64,000 nucleotides of DNA from Cladocopium goreaui (GCA_947184155.2 CAMXCT020000133.1:12719-76718), one strand, 5' to 3'. Counted from the first letter of the stretch, positions 1 through 11,323 are shown. Notes: generated by a model not told the origin, from the sequence alone. Program-made: numbers and translations.

Positions 1-1130
1 ATAATAAATATATTATATATTATTAATTAACAAAATATAATAATAATATTTAATATTAATATCTAAATAAAAAATAAATATTAATTAAAGAATTATATTT
101 AATTATATTTTTATTTTTCCATCCAATTTCCATTTTTCCCTTTTTATATCAATATTTTGTTGGCATAATAAATAGCAAAAAATTCAATATTAATATATTA
201 AAAAAAAAAATTTGAAATATTAATAAATAATATGTTTTTCATATTTTATTATATATTTGCAATTATTTGTGTCAATTTATCCTGAACCAATATCCCAAAG
301 ATATACAATTAAAATCAACTAAATTTATTAAATTTCTCATCCTAACATATTTATCTCATACATCCCTCTTTTGAATTTCGCCAGAACAACTCTCCATGTT
401 ACACCACGCATTTGTGCCAACCCATCCTGAACCAATGTCCCAAGATATACCACAAACGACTCATGACTCAATTTTGCAAACCCATCCTCGTCCTACACCT
501 CTCAAAATTTCAATGTTCACCTTATAGGCGGGAAAAACGTCTGCATTTTGAGCCACTTGGGAGCCTTGCAAGAAGACACAATTATAACATATGTAAAAAG
601 GCACCAAAAGCTAAAAAGCTGAGGCCTAGCATTCTTGAAGCTAAATTTGGCTGACATCTGGCTAAAAATTGACACCTACTTTCAGCCAGGAGCCCCAGAC
701 GGGGATATATTATATAATATTAAATTAGTAAATATATTTAATCTTATATATTGAATATACAATTATACAATTCAAATATTTATTTATTAAAATATATATA
801 TAATATTATATATATATAATGTATATATATATATATTGTGTTTAATAGATTTATGTGTGTATATATTCAAATCGAAATACTAGTACTTATAAATAAATTC
901 GGAAATTCAAGATATAATTCATGAAAAGGATATCATTAAATTTGGGAAATTCCTATTATCTCATGTATCATATTTCATTTGATATATATATATCATCATA
1001 TATAGTAAGTTTAAAGGAACATGATATGATATATAATTATATAATTATATGTTTTGGAAGGTCCCATTGCTCATGTTCGCACAAATCCTCAAAACATCTC
1101 AAAACGGTTTCTGCAATCACTCAAATTACT
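1..1130. other. AT-rich non-coding stretch
   Basis: Mostly A and T with long runs of AT dinucleotides (for example about 790-840). I see no exon with splice signals and no inverted-repeat element. The short open frames here look like chance. Confidence 0.6.
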
Positions 1131-1209
1131 GTAGATCATATGCAAAGGAATCTCTTAATGTGCACATGTTTGATTGTTGCTGTGGTCTTAATAATCTTCA
1201 TACTAGTAC

Positions 1210-1548
1210 TGCCAAACATTTGATCTTTTCCATTCTTGGCAACATGTCCAACTAATGGCTGTAGATATGTTTGGCTGAAATATTCATCCCTTCTTGTGGC
1301 TAGAAATTCAGCAAGCTTTACCCTCTGGTAAACTAACATAACTATGGGAAATCACCATTTTCAATGGGTAAATCCACTATAAATGGGCCATTTTCAATAG
1401 CTATGTTAGTCAGTACCAGAGGGTACCCAGAATCCGTGAGGAACAGCAAGTGCCAGGCGTTTCTTTTTTCGCAGCTTCACACCCGCTGGGCCGGGCCGCG
1501 GCCATCCGCACACAGATGAAACCAGTTCAGCCAGCCCGTTGTTGGGTC
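1210..1548 (-). CDS. Exon split by an IE-A insertion (unrecognised gene)
   Basis: Read on the minus strand, an open frame enters near 1548 after an AAG and runs through NGLAELVSSV and AVPHGFW to 1427. It resumes at 1324 with VKLAEFLATRRDEY and QPLVGHVAKNGKDQ, and ends at a GTACTA donor next to 1210. Between the halves lies an IE-A element with duplicated TA; removing it restores one continuous frame through a GTA codon. An intron 1325-1426 (102 nt, GTACCC to CCAG) keeps the frame and adds one codon. The function is unknown. Both halves are protein-like, and the first is GC-rich. Confidence 0.6.
1319..1425. mobile_element. IE-A copy inside an exon
   Basis: A near-palindrome opening TACCCTCTGGTAAACTAACA and closing with its complement, ...TACCAGAGGGTA, flanked by a duplicated TA. 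It interrupts the exon at 1210-1548. Confidence 0.85.
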
Positions 1549-2281
1549 CTTGTTCAGACTTGAGTTAAATATGTGGCAACGACAACCGATGGATCATGAA
1601 ATCCATCCGTTTTTTTTTGAGAATGAGGCTTGGCCTATGAAGAATCATCAGGTGGTTGGCGATCGGATCTGGTAATCACCTCATATCTAAATCCCATTGC
1701 GATCCGTTACCATCCCCCGAACAGCGGCTGAGAATCGCCCATCCAGATCAGATCTCGGTAGCCAATATGATATTCGTAGTTACAAAAAGCTACCAATTTA
1801 TTAACCAATCAGCATAAAACTGCTTGGCATTATAGTGTCATCAAGATATCCAACCAACCATTACTGTATTATATGATATTAATTGATATTATATGTATAA
1901 CATCATTATAACATATTCATGCCAACATTATAATATATTATAATCATTCAAATCTATATATTGACTATCAATGACCATATTGACGCTCTCCAACTTCGGC
2001 CCCACATTGGAATTTGCTCCACTTCGGCCTCCGAAAAAAACACGCGGGCTGAACTGGTGGAAGGCGCTGAACAGCCTGTCATCCCATATGGCTGGCCATA
2101 TCCCGAAGAATTCACCAACCTCTGGGGAAAGGCCCTCATCTATCCTCATCTCATATCAATCCCTTATCCCCATGTTCCCATCATACCAGATGGTTCATGG
2201 TTATATTCAAAAACTGTTCTTACCGGCTGGAGATTTTACAAACCACAGTCCTTTCACCAATGGCAGGAGTCCTTTCAACAC

Positions 2282-2347
2282 CGTCCCGACTCCCCGCTGC
2301 GGCGGCGAATCGCGCGTTTTAGGCCCGAAGTGTCCATGGTGAAAACA
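2282..2347 (-). CDS. Candidate exon, unrecognised gene
   Basis: On the minus strand, after acceptor CCCAG, the frame reads VFTMDTSGLKRAIRRRSGES and can end at donor GTGTTG. It is a GC-rich island in AT-rich sequence. The sequence from 1550 to 2280 upstream holds only weak coding-like stretches (around 2030-2140) that I could not bound. Confidence 0.4.
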
Positions 2348-2367
2348 CTGGGCTGAACGTACTGCTA

Positions 2368-2516
2368 ACATATGTAATGTCAACCCCGGATTAATGAACC
2401 CCTGGTTTATTAATTAGGGGAGTACCCTTCCAATAGTCATAATATGATACTTAAATGGTACCCTCCCAATTAAACAATCTAGGGGTTTATTAATCCAGGG
2501 TTGACATTACATATGT
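2368..2516. mobile_element. IE-D inverted-repeat element
   Basis: The two ends are inverted copies: ACATATGTAATGTCAACC at the left, and its complement ending GGTTGACATTACATATGT at the right. Matching GGATTAAT/ATTAATCC blocks continue inward. About 149 bp with no coding content: a MITE-like element present once here. Confidence 0.75.
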
Positions 2517-2740
2517 ATGTGAATGACTATAATACAGTAATACATAGTCATGCTATATGCAAATTGTGTACGTGTAATGCAAGTATGAATCTCCATGCGA
2601 TCTGCGTATGAATCCCCATGTAAATAGGACATGGGAGACACCTGGAAAAGTCAGGAATAACATACAATCTAGAGCATACTGGACAAACGTGTTCATAGTG
2701 TTCATGTTTTTGGATACCATGTTGGTAATCCCCTGTGCAC

Positions 2741-2862
2741 ATCCCGACTGATCCCTCTCCCCTTTTGGAGGGTTTATGATCCAGTTCCCAACCGGAGGAA
2801 CTCCTGGGTCTTTTGGTGTCAGAACAAAGTCGTCATCCGTCCAGTTATCTGAGATGCCCACC
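2741..2862 (-). CDS. Exon of unrecognised minus-strand gene
   Basis: After acceptor TTGTTGCAG the minus strand reads VGISDNWTDDDFVLTPKDPG, then VPPVGNWIINPPKGERDQSG. A GTGCAC donor at the left edge is possible, so that boundary is approximate. Codon choice and the acidic, proline-rich sequence are clearly protein-like. I do not recognise the family. Confidence 0.6.
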
Positions 2863-3343
2863 CTGCAACAAAAAGATACAAATACCATATCCAACAGCCG
2901 GTGAGTCAATATCCATCCAGTTGGAAACTCTCCAGTTCTATCCCTGGTCAGAATATTTCATCAGATCCCAAAGATGAAGTCGTATCCCACTGGTTTCCCA
3001 AGAGTTTTGATAGCTAGGTCAAGTGAAGTTCCCCCATATCTTCAGGCTTTCCTGATATTTTTGCTGTTGATCCACCCCCCATCTTTTCAGCACATGAGAG
3101 AAATTTTTGGAAACATAATGAAACATAGGGCAACTATAGACACTCCGGAGACCCGGAAAATGCGGTTGAAGATGTTCAGTTGCCGCTGGACTAGACATGC
3201 TAACAAAAACACTGCAAATTGTTCTTGAAAGAGTGGATTTGATCAGGCAGGTTCAAATTGTGGGTCTTGAGCTGGGATAATGTTGATCAACCAATATCAA
3301 CCATTGGATTTTGGAATTGAGCCCTAAAATTGGATGGTCGATA

Positions 3344-3631
3344 TTAGACATCATCCAAATCTTTTTGACATATTTTGACCCATAGCCAAAAATAGAGACG
3401 TTTTACCGGCTTGATGTCAACCCTGGCTTTTCCTACAACCCTTGCATGTTGATCATTGGGGATACCATTTTGGTAAATGTTACATCCACCGTCATCAAAC
3501 ATGGCCAGCGAAATCCCTGAACGAGCCATGGAACTTTTCATGGGAATCATCTGATGGTGAATGTTCAATTGCCGCATTACGAAACAAAATATGGTGTGAA
3601 CATCATTTACATGCATCTCCTGATTGTGCAC
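3344..3631 (-). CDS. Coding-like open frame, origin unclear
   Basis: A 95-codon minus-strand frame with protein-like composition (FDDGGCNIYQNGIPNDQHAR, RVDIKPVKRLYFWLW), less GC-rich than the exons around it. No clear acceptor or donor bounds it and in-frame stops lie on both sides. It may be a long exon or decayed transposon sequence. The rest of 2900-4000 shows nothing I can support. Confidence 0.3.
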   Translation of the reverse strand: MHNQEMHVNDVHTIFCFVMRQLNIHHQMIPMKSSMARSGISLAMFDDGGCNIYQNGIPNDQHARVVGKARVDIKPVKRLYFWLWVKICQKDLDDV

Positions 3632-4005
3632 AACGAGTGATAAAGTTTAGCTCATTGTTAGAATTGGATAAAGACATGAACTTAAAACGTTGCAGCACCT
3701 GAAGTCTCACGGTTTGTTTCACTGTGAAGTCGAAAAACCACTGCGCCACCCTGGATTTTGTCCACGGTGGATCTAGGAATTTTCAAAGCTGCCAGATTGC
3801 ATGTGCTGCGCCAAGGATGTCCTTTGAAAGGAAACATCGAGGGCCAAAAGAAAACAAAATTGTATATATATATATGTATATCAATGTACCATCATTTTAT
3901 CATTCATTTATTCCTGGGCAGGATTACCCCTGTTTGATTCAGTAACCGGTGCTTGGAAAGGACATCAATGACACACGCCACCCCAAATTGCCACAGAAAA
4001 ATCAC

Positions 4006-4068
4006 CTCGTGACATTCGGTTGGTGACGCGGCCTTCAGAGCAAGAAAGCCGAATGCCACGGCAGTTGT
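4006..4068 (-). CDS. Exon of unrecognised minus-strand gene
   Basis: Exactly 21 codons (TTAVAFGFLALKAASPTECH and one more) between acceptor AAATTAG and donor GTGATT, with G/C-rich third positions. Phase 0 at both ends. Confidence 0.55.
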
Positions 4069-4412
4069 CTAATTTAAAGTCGACTCACTTGGTCTCGACC
4101 AAGTCCCAAACTTGGCGCAGAGTGACACAAATTTCTGACCAATCCCCAGAAACAAGGCCTTTTTTTCAATGGCTATTCCCAATGGACCAGATATTTGGGC
4201 CTTGATTTCGATGTAACATCCAGCCTGAAACATCCTGAAACCATGCTGGGTATTGATCCATCTTCACTTGGATTTGTAATGGTCATCCTACCACGAATGG
4301 GATTCCGAAAAAGTGGCTAGATTTCGCCGCAGTTCACCGGCTGAATTGGGGGGGATGACTCAGATGAGCATCCCCTACAAATTGGAAAGCTATGTAACTT
4401 GACCATGGATAC

Positions 4413-4513
4413 CATGGCACGGTGCAAGCCGCGCGCCAAGTTTGAGACATCACTGGGCAGCGTTTTCAAAGCCTTCGGCCACTTCGGTATGCTTCGGTCA
4501 GCGGGCTTGGCTG
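4413..4513 (-). CDS. Exon of unrecognised minus-strand gene
   Basis: Acceptor GCTGGGTAG and donor GTATCC bound a frame reading AKPADRSIPKWPKALKTLPS then DVSNLARGLHRAM. The opposite strand is also open here (MARCKPRAKFETSLGS...), but it lacks matching splice sites and all neighbours are on the minus strand. Confidence 0.55.
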
Positions 4514-4836
4514 CTACCCAGCTTGGGACAAATTGGATCTATGCAGCTACCAACCTGTCGGGTTGGTGAAGCATAGTATCATTCACTGAAATGCTCCATG
4601 TTGATTGGCTATAACATTATGAAGGTTTTTCAATGTTTTTCATGGTTTTTCTGAAGATCCGGGTACCCCAAGTAACCATAGGTTTCAATACGAAGTCGTG
4701 GTCTGGGGGTACCACCATTCTAGGAAACCCCCATATGCCTGTATGCATTCGAAATTGCTAGTAGTTGGTGGTGTTGATCTACTGAACAGTTCCTTTCAGC
4801 ATGTCTTAGAAATGTCTTCATGCTTGTCCTTACTTC

Positions 4837-4962
4837 TACCCTCTGGTTATGACTAACAGTTCGCCATGGTTTCTCGATGGCCCTGAAATAGATGGTTCGG
4901 TTTACCTAGCTATAAATGGGTGGATCTTTCCAGTCCGCTATGTAACAAATTACCAGATGGTA
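4837..4962. mobile_element. IE-A copy, long variant
   Basis: Left end TACCCTCTGGTTATGACTAAC and right end ...TTACCAGATGGTA, with TA at both sides. The centre is about 20 bp longer than the short form and shares a GGTGGATCTTTCC block with the copies at 6050 and 11402. Confidence 0.75.
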
Positions 4963-4989
4963 CACTCTATCTCATTGTTTTCTGGTTAC

Positions 4990-5063
4990 CCAAGGTCAAA
5001 CGCGTGGTAGTTTCCGTGAAACTCCGGGGTTGCCAAGGGGCTACCTCAATGGGCCCGCCCAAC
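4990..5063 (-). CDS. Exon of unrecognised minus-strand gene
   Basis: Acceptor TTTGACACAG and donor GTAACC bound LGGPIEVAPWQPRSFTETTT and RLTL on the minus strand. It lies directly upstream, in gene direction, of the IE-A copy at 4837. Confidence 0.6.
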
Positions 5064-5852
5064 CTGTGTCAAACAAACATTAATGTAACACATATAGTAA
5101 CCCGTAACCCCCAAAAAGATAGAACCGGTTGAATAAAAATCACCTTTTTTAGAAAAGGATGCAGTAACTTACTTTTCCTATACTTTTTTTCAGGGTTGCG
5201 ACTGATTAAACCATTCACCCCAATATTCAATCCCAAACTAAACCATGGTTATATAAGTAGTATTGGATTCCTCTTCATTTCTAGGGCCTAGTAATGGGTG
5301 TTTTATATCGGAGGACGGGATTGCTATCATCCATCTCTGGATAAGAAATACGAATCGTAAACCTGAAAAGTTCGGCAATTTGGGATAGCTACGTCTATTA
5401 ACCATATGCATCCACAGGCCATGGTGACATCCCTACGTGAGGTCGTGATCAATTTGTTTATCCAGGTGCGTGTATTACTCGTCTGCTAATCATTAATGCT
5501 TGAGATTATGGATGGTTAATCTCCCCAACCAAGATTTGAGGATCATTTAAATCATGTATCATGAATTGTCATGTTATATCATTCATTTTTTTATGACAAT
5601 TGTTACATTTTATTTTTTCGACGTTTTGTCGACAGTTCAATCCACATATATTTGACGGTTAAATCCCCATTGTCAATTGCATGTTTTAACGAGATTCCCA
5701 TTATAAATAACCATTTAAGTGAACAATAATAGTTAATTCAATCATCATTGATAACATTCAAAATTCAAATATATAAGTGATCATCCTTTTTTCACGAATA
5801 ATTATACGTTTCGTTTGCCCCAAGCATTCAGCCATGACTTTTTCCGCTGAAC

Positions 5853-5949
5853 ATACGAGCCGTGCGGTGCGTGGCCTGTGGCCTCAGCCAGGGCCTCTGT
5901 ACTTCCGCACCATTTCACGTCGATGCGATGGATCCAAGCGATTTCGAAC
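5853..5949 (-). CDS. Exon of unrecognised minus-strand gene
   Basis: After acceptor CGTCCCAG the frame reads FEIAWIHRIDVKWCGSTEAL then AEATGHAPHGSY and ends at donor GTTCAG. GC-rich and protein-like. The frame stays open further upstream, so an earlier acceptor (CATCGTAG) is possible. Confidence 0.6.
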
Positions 5950-6049
5950 CTGGGACGGGATCCGCTACGATGGGAGTCATAGCTGAGTTAGTAACAAAAA
6001 TTGAAACCACCAATCAGTGGTCATTATCCAATGGATTATCCAATGGTTA

Positions 6050-6160
6050 TACCCTCTGGTTATGACTAACATAGCCCATAGAAATAGTATAATAGATGGT
6101 TTACCGTTCTTAAAAATGGGTGGATCTTTCCATGGCTATGTAACAAATAACCAGATGGTA
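6050..6160. mobile_element. IE-A copy, long variant
   Basis: TACCCTCTGGTTATGACTAA at the left and ...AATAACCAGATGGTA at the right with TA at both ends. No exon adjoins it; it appears to lie inside an intron. Confidence 0.75.
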
Positions 6161-6613
6161 TTTTTAACAATGTCATTGTGGTTATATATGGTTATATTAC
6201 TTCTATGATTGTGGTAAAAAAAAGCTTTGGCCTAATTCGATAGCTAAGTTGACGCACACAACTTTGTGAATATATGTATATATATAGTATATGTATAAGT
6301 ATATATAAGTATATATAATTATATATATATGGTCACCGCCCACGGCCCCCAGAAGCTATATATATATATAATTGTAAAGGTCAGATTACATGCTGGGTTT
6401 CTGCTGATCCATCCCATTTTCTGGGCAGATGATAGCCATCCCCGATTCGATTCCAGCGGAATGTTGGCTGAAAATTCCATGGATTTATCACCGTGTTATC
6501 ACCCATTTTCAGTATGGGGGAATTGTATGGATTTTTTTTCACCATCTACAGATGGAGCTCACAAATTCTCTCAGCCTTTCTGGACAATGTCCAATTAATG
6601 TTGGACAACCCTG

Positions 6614-6713
6614 CTGCTTGGTGGTATACCTACCCCTCTGAAAAATATGAGTCAGTTGGGATTATTATTCCCAATATACGAAAAAATGAAGAATGTTCCA
6701 AACCACCAACCAG
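6614..6713. mobile_element. IE-B copy
   Basis: Starts CTGCTTGGTGGTATACC and ends AAACCACCAACCAG, so it has inverted ends of about 12 bp. The internal ACCCCTCTGAAAAATATGAG block is shared with the other IE-B copies. Confidence 0.75.
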
Positions 6714-7610
6714 CCTGTATATTGTGGATTGGCTAATGGGCTATGGCAAGGAACATATATAACAACCATCTTCCCACCTCTGCTTTTTCTGTCCATCTTG
6801 TCGGAAGTTTGACTTCTAAAATTCCTTTGATCAGTTTAAGTATCGATTGTAGATAACTCATCCATTTTTTCTATTAATCCATTGTTTTTTATTGTTTTTT
6901 ACATGGCTTTTCTATTGCAAGCGTCGAAAAAACTGCCGTATATCCATGTCCCTCTCCTGCTGGTTAGATGTCATAAAGGCTCAAGAAATCCAAGGAATAC
7001 TATCTAGGACTATTGTTTCTGTTTCCATGTCTTCCATCTGGAAGCTCAGAAAATCCCAACTAAATGTTGAACTATTTGTCCATTGCTATGTTTGACTACC
7101 AATCCATACAGCTTTGTCACGGAATCCATTTTAAGCCATTTGTAGGTTTCCAAAGTCATTAGGGGTAGCCCCAAATCATCCAAGTCATTAACATTAAGCC
7201 TACTCAATCATTGCAACCCAATATTAATCAAACATCAGCTATTTCAGGAAAACCATCATTGACCATAGTCAACCATATTTCAACCATATTTCATTGACTT
7301 TGGAACTCGGCTAATGGTTTCCATCATGATTGAAAACTCTATTGTCTATAAAAACGGTTAAAATGTCTATTTCAGGAAAACCATCATGAAAACCATCATT
7401 AGATATAGTTTCACCATTTATATTATATATATATTGCAGTGTGTCAAAACCTTGTACCCCTGGTGAACATCAAAATAGCTGGTAAATGGATGTTCATCCC
7501 ACTAAAAATGGTACTTATAGGTATTGATCCATAGCCATATATCATAGTTCAACCATGTCAACCATTTCAACCATAGCCTTTTTATAGACATTTCTGGAAC
7601 GCCAAGTGAC

Positions 7611-7668
7611 CCCTCGGATGGCAGGGACGGCCGCCGAGGTGACGCCTGACACATTCTGAATCCACAGG
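7611..7668 (-). CDS. Exon of unrecognised minus-strand gene
   Basis: Acceptor CTTCCCCAG is followed by PVDSECVRRHLGGRPCHPRG. A GTCACT donor is possible at the left edge, though the frame stays open for about 20 more nt. GC-rich. Confidence 0.5.
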
Positions 7669-7857
7669 CTGGGGAAGAGACAAAATATGGAAATGTCATG
7701 GAAAAGTCTGGTAAATACATCTTTATTATTTGTATATATATAATATAATAATGATAATGATAATAATGATAATTAATGATAATAATAATGATGACTTAAA
7801 TAATATAATATAATATTAGGCTAAAAATGGCTAAAATGATTTCTCTCGATCGTTTAC

Positions 7858-8200
7858 TTAGAGGTAAAATGACCATTCTGAAAGGGAGGCACAGCACTAC
7901 TGGCTTCATTCTCCCCGAAATCAGAAATCATTGAGACCATCAACCTGACATTGAGACCATCAATAGATGGATTTAAGGGACCATCTACAGCAGAGACCAT
8001 GGTTTTTAGGTCAAACATCAAGTTTACCCTCTGGTAAACTAACATAGCTATGGAAAATCACTATTTTTAATGGGAAAATCCACTATAAATGGTAATTTTC
8101 AATAGCTATGTTAAATTACCAGAGGGTAACCCACCAATGTTTGGTCGCCTTTTTGGGGAAGACTCCAACATTTTGACCCTGTCCCGACTTCCCGACCCGC
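7858..8200 (-). CDS. Exon split by an IE-A insertion
   Basis: Part one (8131-8200) follows acceptor CATAG and reads GSGSRDRVKMLESSPKRRPN. Part two (7858-8028) reads VNLMFDLKTMVSAVDGPLNP on to VPPFQNGHFTS and ends at donor GTAAAC. Taking out the IE-A element plus one TA joins them in frame (GGLNLM). A 102-nt intron 8029-8130 with donor GTTACC and acceptor CCAGAG restores the frame with no length change, altering one Leu codon to Val. The second part is less GC-rich than most exons here. Confidence 0.55.
8025..8128. mobile_element. IE-A copy inside an exon
   Basis: TACCCTCTGGTAAACTAACA at the left and ...TTAAATTACCAGAGGGTA at the right; internally a 100-bp element plus TA repeats. Confidence 0.85.
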
Positions 8201-8240
8201 CTATGGCTGGTCGGAGGATACACACAGGAATGCCACTCAC

Positions 8241-8330
8241 CACGGATTGTAGGACCTCCCACAACGAACGGATCCCAACCCCGGAAAAAACGTGTGTTGC
8301 CAACGGGGCAAACAGTTTACTCAATACCAT
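8241..8330 (-). CDS. Candidate exon, right edge unclear
   Basis: The frame reads VFSGVGIRSLWEVLQSV up to a strong GTGAGT donor at the left edge. No good acceptor was found upstream, so the right boundary is approximate. Confidence 0.4.
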
Positions 8331-8929
8331 GATCAAAAATAAAGTGGTTCCCAAGATCTTTATTTTTGATCCGTGAGATGGAACCTCACCAAACCAGGAA
8401 TCCAATCCACAACTCACTGTAGTTCTATCTCTTAGTAGTTGTGAATTACAACAGAGGCAGAAAAGTCGAGAAAAAACACACGCTACAGAAACGGTTGCCT
8501 CCGACCCTGCCTCCGACCCAGCTTTCATCTTCCCAAAGATGGAGAACAATGGTGCCATCGGACATGGTAACGTTTAAAGTAAGAACCGCGCCACGGTGTA
8601 GCGTTCGAAATTGGAAATTGATGTTACTCAAAATCTTTTTTTTGGGATTGGGGGTTACTTTTTGTACGAACATGTACTATCATTGGACTTGCATAATGCT
8701 TAAGGGGTCTCCCAAATAAACATATTATAGATTCCTAAAGTGGTTGATTTTCCGTTCGACAAATCAAGAATCAGCTCCAAGCCCAGGATCATCATAAATC
8801 CCCGAAGTTTTTCTTCACCAACATTAGCTAACTAAAGAATCCTAGGAAATCCCATCCAAAATCCCATGAAGCACCACCTTTGACGCCCTTTTCAAAGGTT
8901 TTTTTCCGGTACCCCGATCAACGGGGGAT

Positions 8930-9000
8930 CAACGAAGGTTGGCACCTGCTTCTTCGGTGCGCCCTGCTTGATCTCCACGAAGGGCTTCACCTTGGGCGGT
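8930..9000. CDS. Candidate exon, strand uncertain
   Basis: A GC-rich island. On minus it reads VKPFVEIKQGAPKKQVPTFV after ...CCCAAG. On plus it reads VGTCFFGAPCLISTKGFTLG, ending at a GTAAAC donor. Minus agrees with the neighbours; plus has the better donor. Confidence 0.35.
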
Positions 9001-9639
9001 AAACGTGTAACTCTGTGTACATTATATAGATTTATATAGTACTATTCAGATGTGTGTATATATAATTATATATATGTAGATGTATGTAGATGTATGTAGA
9101 TGTATATGAATGCAATTAGATGCATACATATCCATACTACTGCAATGATGCAAATAGATGTATTAGATGCAATATATTAAGTAGCAACAATATTCCACAA
9201 TTATGCTGGAGTAGATGGAATCTCCCCGTTTCCGATATTTAGATGATTTTAGATGCATTTCAGAGCCAATAAAAAGGTGAGATCATAGATTATGTACTCC
9301 AGTGCCTGTCCACACACAATCAATGCCACCCTATTAATGCTTGCACTCACCCATGCATATCTGATCCAATTAATATGTGTGGACATCTAGACCCTATGGT
9401 AATTAGATGCTCCATACATCGTTTTTTTTTTAAATACAAACCACCCAACGCATCCCCGAAATATGATCAACACTTGGATATTCCCAACCCTCCCAAAAAA
9501 GGAAGAGGTCATGCGGTCATGTTAGTAGGATCCACTATCCGCTTATCCCCAACTTCTGCCAGGTTTATGGCTGGTAAAAGCCATCAATCCTTTCATGGCT
9601 GCTGACACTGCTTGCTTTCACCCCATGATCTGCCAGGAG

Positions 9640-9720
9640 CCCCGACCAGGATAGGTCCGGTATTGCGCAAGCCTTGTGTGAGATTGGAGCCAGCCTGGCA
9701 GGCATGGCTGACCCCAAGTT
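9640..9720. CDS. Candidate exon, strand uncertain
   Basis: GC-rich. Plus strand, after CTGCCAG, reads SPDQDRSGIAQALCEIGASL. Minus strand, after GGGGTCAG, reads AMPARLAPISHKACAIPDLS. A second GC-rich patch at 9930-9995 and a third at 10511-10605 are equally undecided. Confidence 0.35.
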
Positions 9721-10692
9721 CGGAAACTCAGAAAATGGTTATTCATTGTTTTTCAGTAACCTATGATTTTGTCAAAAACGGATGATACCGTACTGTCATC
9801 CCGTGGTTTTTTCTGTTTGGTACCTGGAAACTAACAGTTTGCTATGGACAATCACCTTTTTTAAGGTAAATCAACGAGCTAAATGGGCCTTTTTTCCCAC
9901 ATCTATGCCCCCCCGACCTCTTGAAGTCCTTCCGCAGCACCGCCAGGTTGCATGAAGTTGGCAGAACCTGCCAGCGTTTTGGGTGCCTTGGGACATGGAT
10001 ACCCTCCGTTCATTGAAGAACGCCATGGGAAAAAAACACAATGTTTAAGTTCCGGAATTCATCATAACATTGGCCATTTCAATAGCTATGTTAATTTACA
10101 AGAGGGTAGAAGTCAGTTCTACTTGGATGGAGGGCATTTGCTCCAATGTTATGTTTCTGGCTGGAATTCGCAATGTTTCTAGGCTCCAATGGTTCCTTCG
10201 TTCACCGGCTATCCCCATCTTATTCCATTATCCCATTTTTGAGGGGCAAACTCTCCATTTTCTCCCATGCTTGCTGATAGTACCCAGTACATTCCCATGA
10301 TATTCCCATTTCCAATAGATCCCTATTATATCATATTATATCCCCATAACCCCTGTTGATCTCCACTATATGGAGGATATGGATGTTTCCAATCCATGGG
10401 GGTATCCCAAATCATCCATTTTAAATCATGTTAATAGGCTTTTCCAATATAAACCATCCATTTCTAATTTTCCCTATTTATGTAAATCCCATGAAATCCC
10501 ATATTTAACCCGTATTTTCCAGGGTGAACTCGTTCCTGACCTCGCTCCACTGGCAACCACTCCGAGCCCCTTGAGCTGGAGCTTGCAAAGCCTGCAGAAT
10601 TCATCAAGCAACTGGTTTTTGTTAAGCCATGTCAGCCATGTTCTTCAAAATACACACCAAATCATGGTCCTTTCATCTCCAGTTCTTGAATT

Positions 10693-10814
10693 TACCCTCT
10701 GGTAATTTGTTACATAGCTATTGAAAATGGCCATTTATATCCATAGAAATAGTGGATTTACCCTTCGAAAATGGTGGATCTTTCCATAGTTTTTTGTATG
10801 TTTACCAGAGCGTA
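10693..10814. mobile_element. IE-A copy
   Basis: TACCCTCTGGTAATTTGTTA at the left and ...GTTTACCAGAGCGTA at the right, TA-flanked. A half copy ending ...CAAGAGGGTA lies at 10075-10111, and a degenerate one around 9820-9905. Confidence 0.75.
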
Positions 10815-10843
10815 AACTTGATGTTTGACCTAAAAACCATGGC

Positions 10844-10918
10844 CATTTATATCCATTTATAGTGGATTTACCCATTAAAAATAGTGATTTTCCATAGCTA
10901 TGTTAGTTTACCAGAGGT
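10844..10918. mobile_element. IE-A copy, one end replaced
   Basis: The right arm ...TTAGTTTACCAGAGG is normal. The left arm is missing; in its place is the 30-bp block AACTTGATGTTTGACCTAAA(AACCATGG) that also flanks the IE-A copy at 8025. Confidence 0.65.
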
Positions 10919-11039
10919 TTTTTGACTTTGCTGTTCACTTCACGGAGAAACCCTTGGGGATCGGCCACCGGCGCCACCGGCGCCACCGGATTCACCGGCG
11001 CCACCTGCGTCGGCTTCCAGAGGTCCGGCGCGCCCGGCG
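10912..11039 (-). CDS. Exon ending in an IE-A terminal repeat
   Basis: After acceptor GCCTTCAG the minus strand reads through PDLWKPTQVAPVNPVAPVAP to DPQGFLREVNSKVKKPL and stops at CCTCTG|GTAAAC. The donor and last exon bases are therefore supplied by the IE-A end. Every third base is nearly G or C. The Val-Ala-Pro run suggests a flexible linker. The opposite frame gives a Gly-Ala-Thr-rich peptide and is taken as its shadow. Confidence 0.5.
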
Positions 11040-11220
11040 CTGAAGGCATCGCTGGGCCTCGCCGGGTCATCCCGGATGGGGATCCAATGTGGGTCAGGAT
11101 CCAATGGGAAGAACTGGTTGGTGGTTGACCTACCCCTATGGTTAATATACTGCTAATAATGATTAATATTAATGGTTATTATATGGTTATTATATGGTTA
11201 GTGATGGCTAATAACTATAT

Positions 11221-11323
11221 CTGGTTGGTGGTTGACCTACCCCTCTGAAAAAAAAATAGTCAAATGGGATGATGAAATTCCCAATATATGGAAAAATATA
11301 ATATGTTCCAAACCACCCACCAA
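11221..11323. mobile_element. IE-B copy
   Basis: CTGGTTGGTGGTTGACCTAC at the left and ...AAACCACCCACCAA at the right. A fragment GGTTGGTGGTTGACCTACCC also sits at 11113. Confidence 0.7.

Noticed and set aside
10922..11128. Plus-strand collagen-like Gly-Ala-Thr frame
   Set aside because: It is the shadow of the minus-strand Pro-Val-Ala exon, which has an acceptor and a donor.
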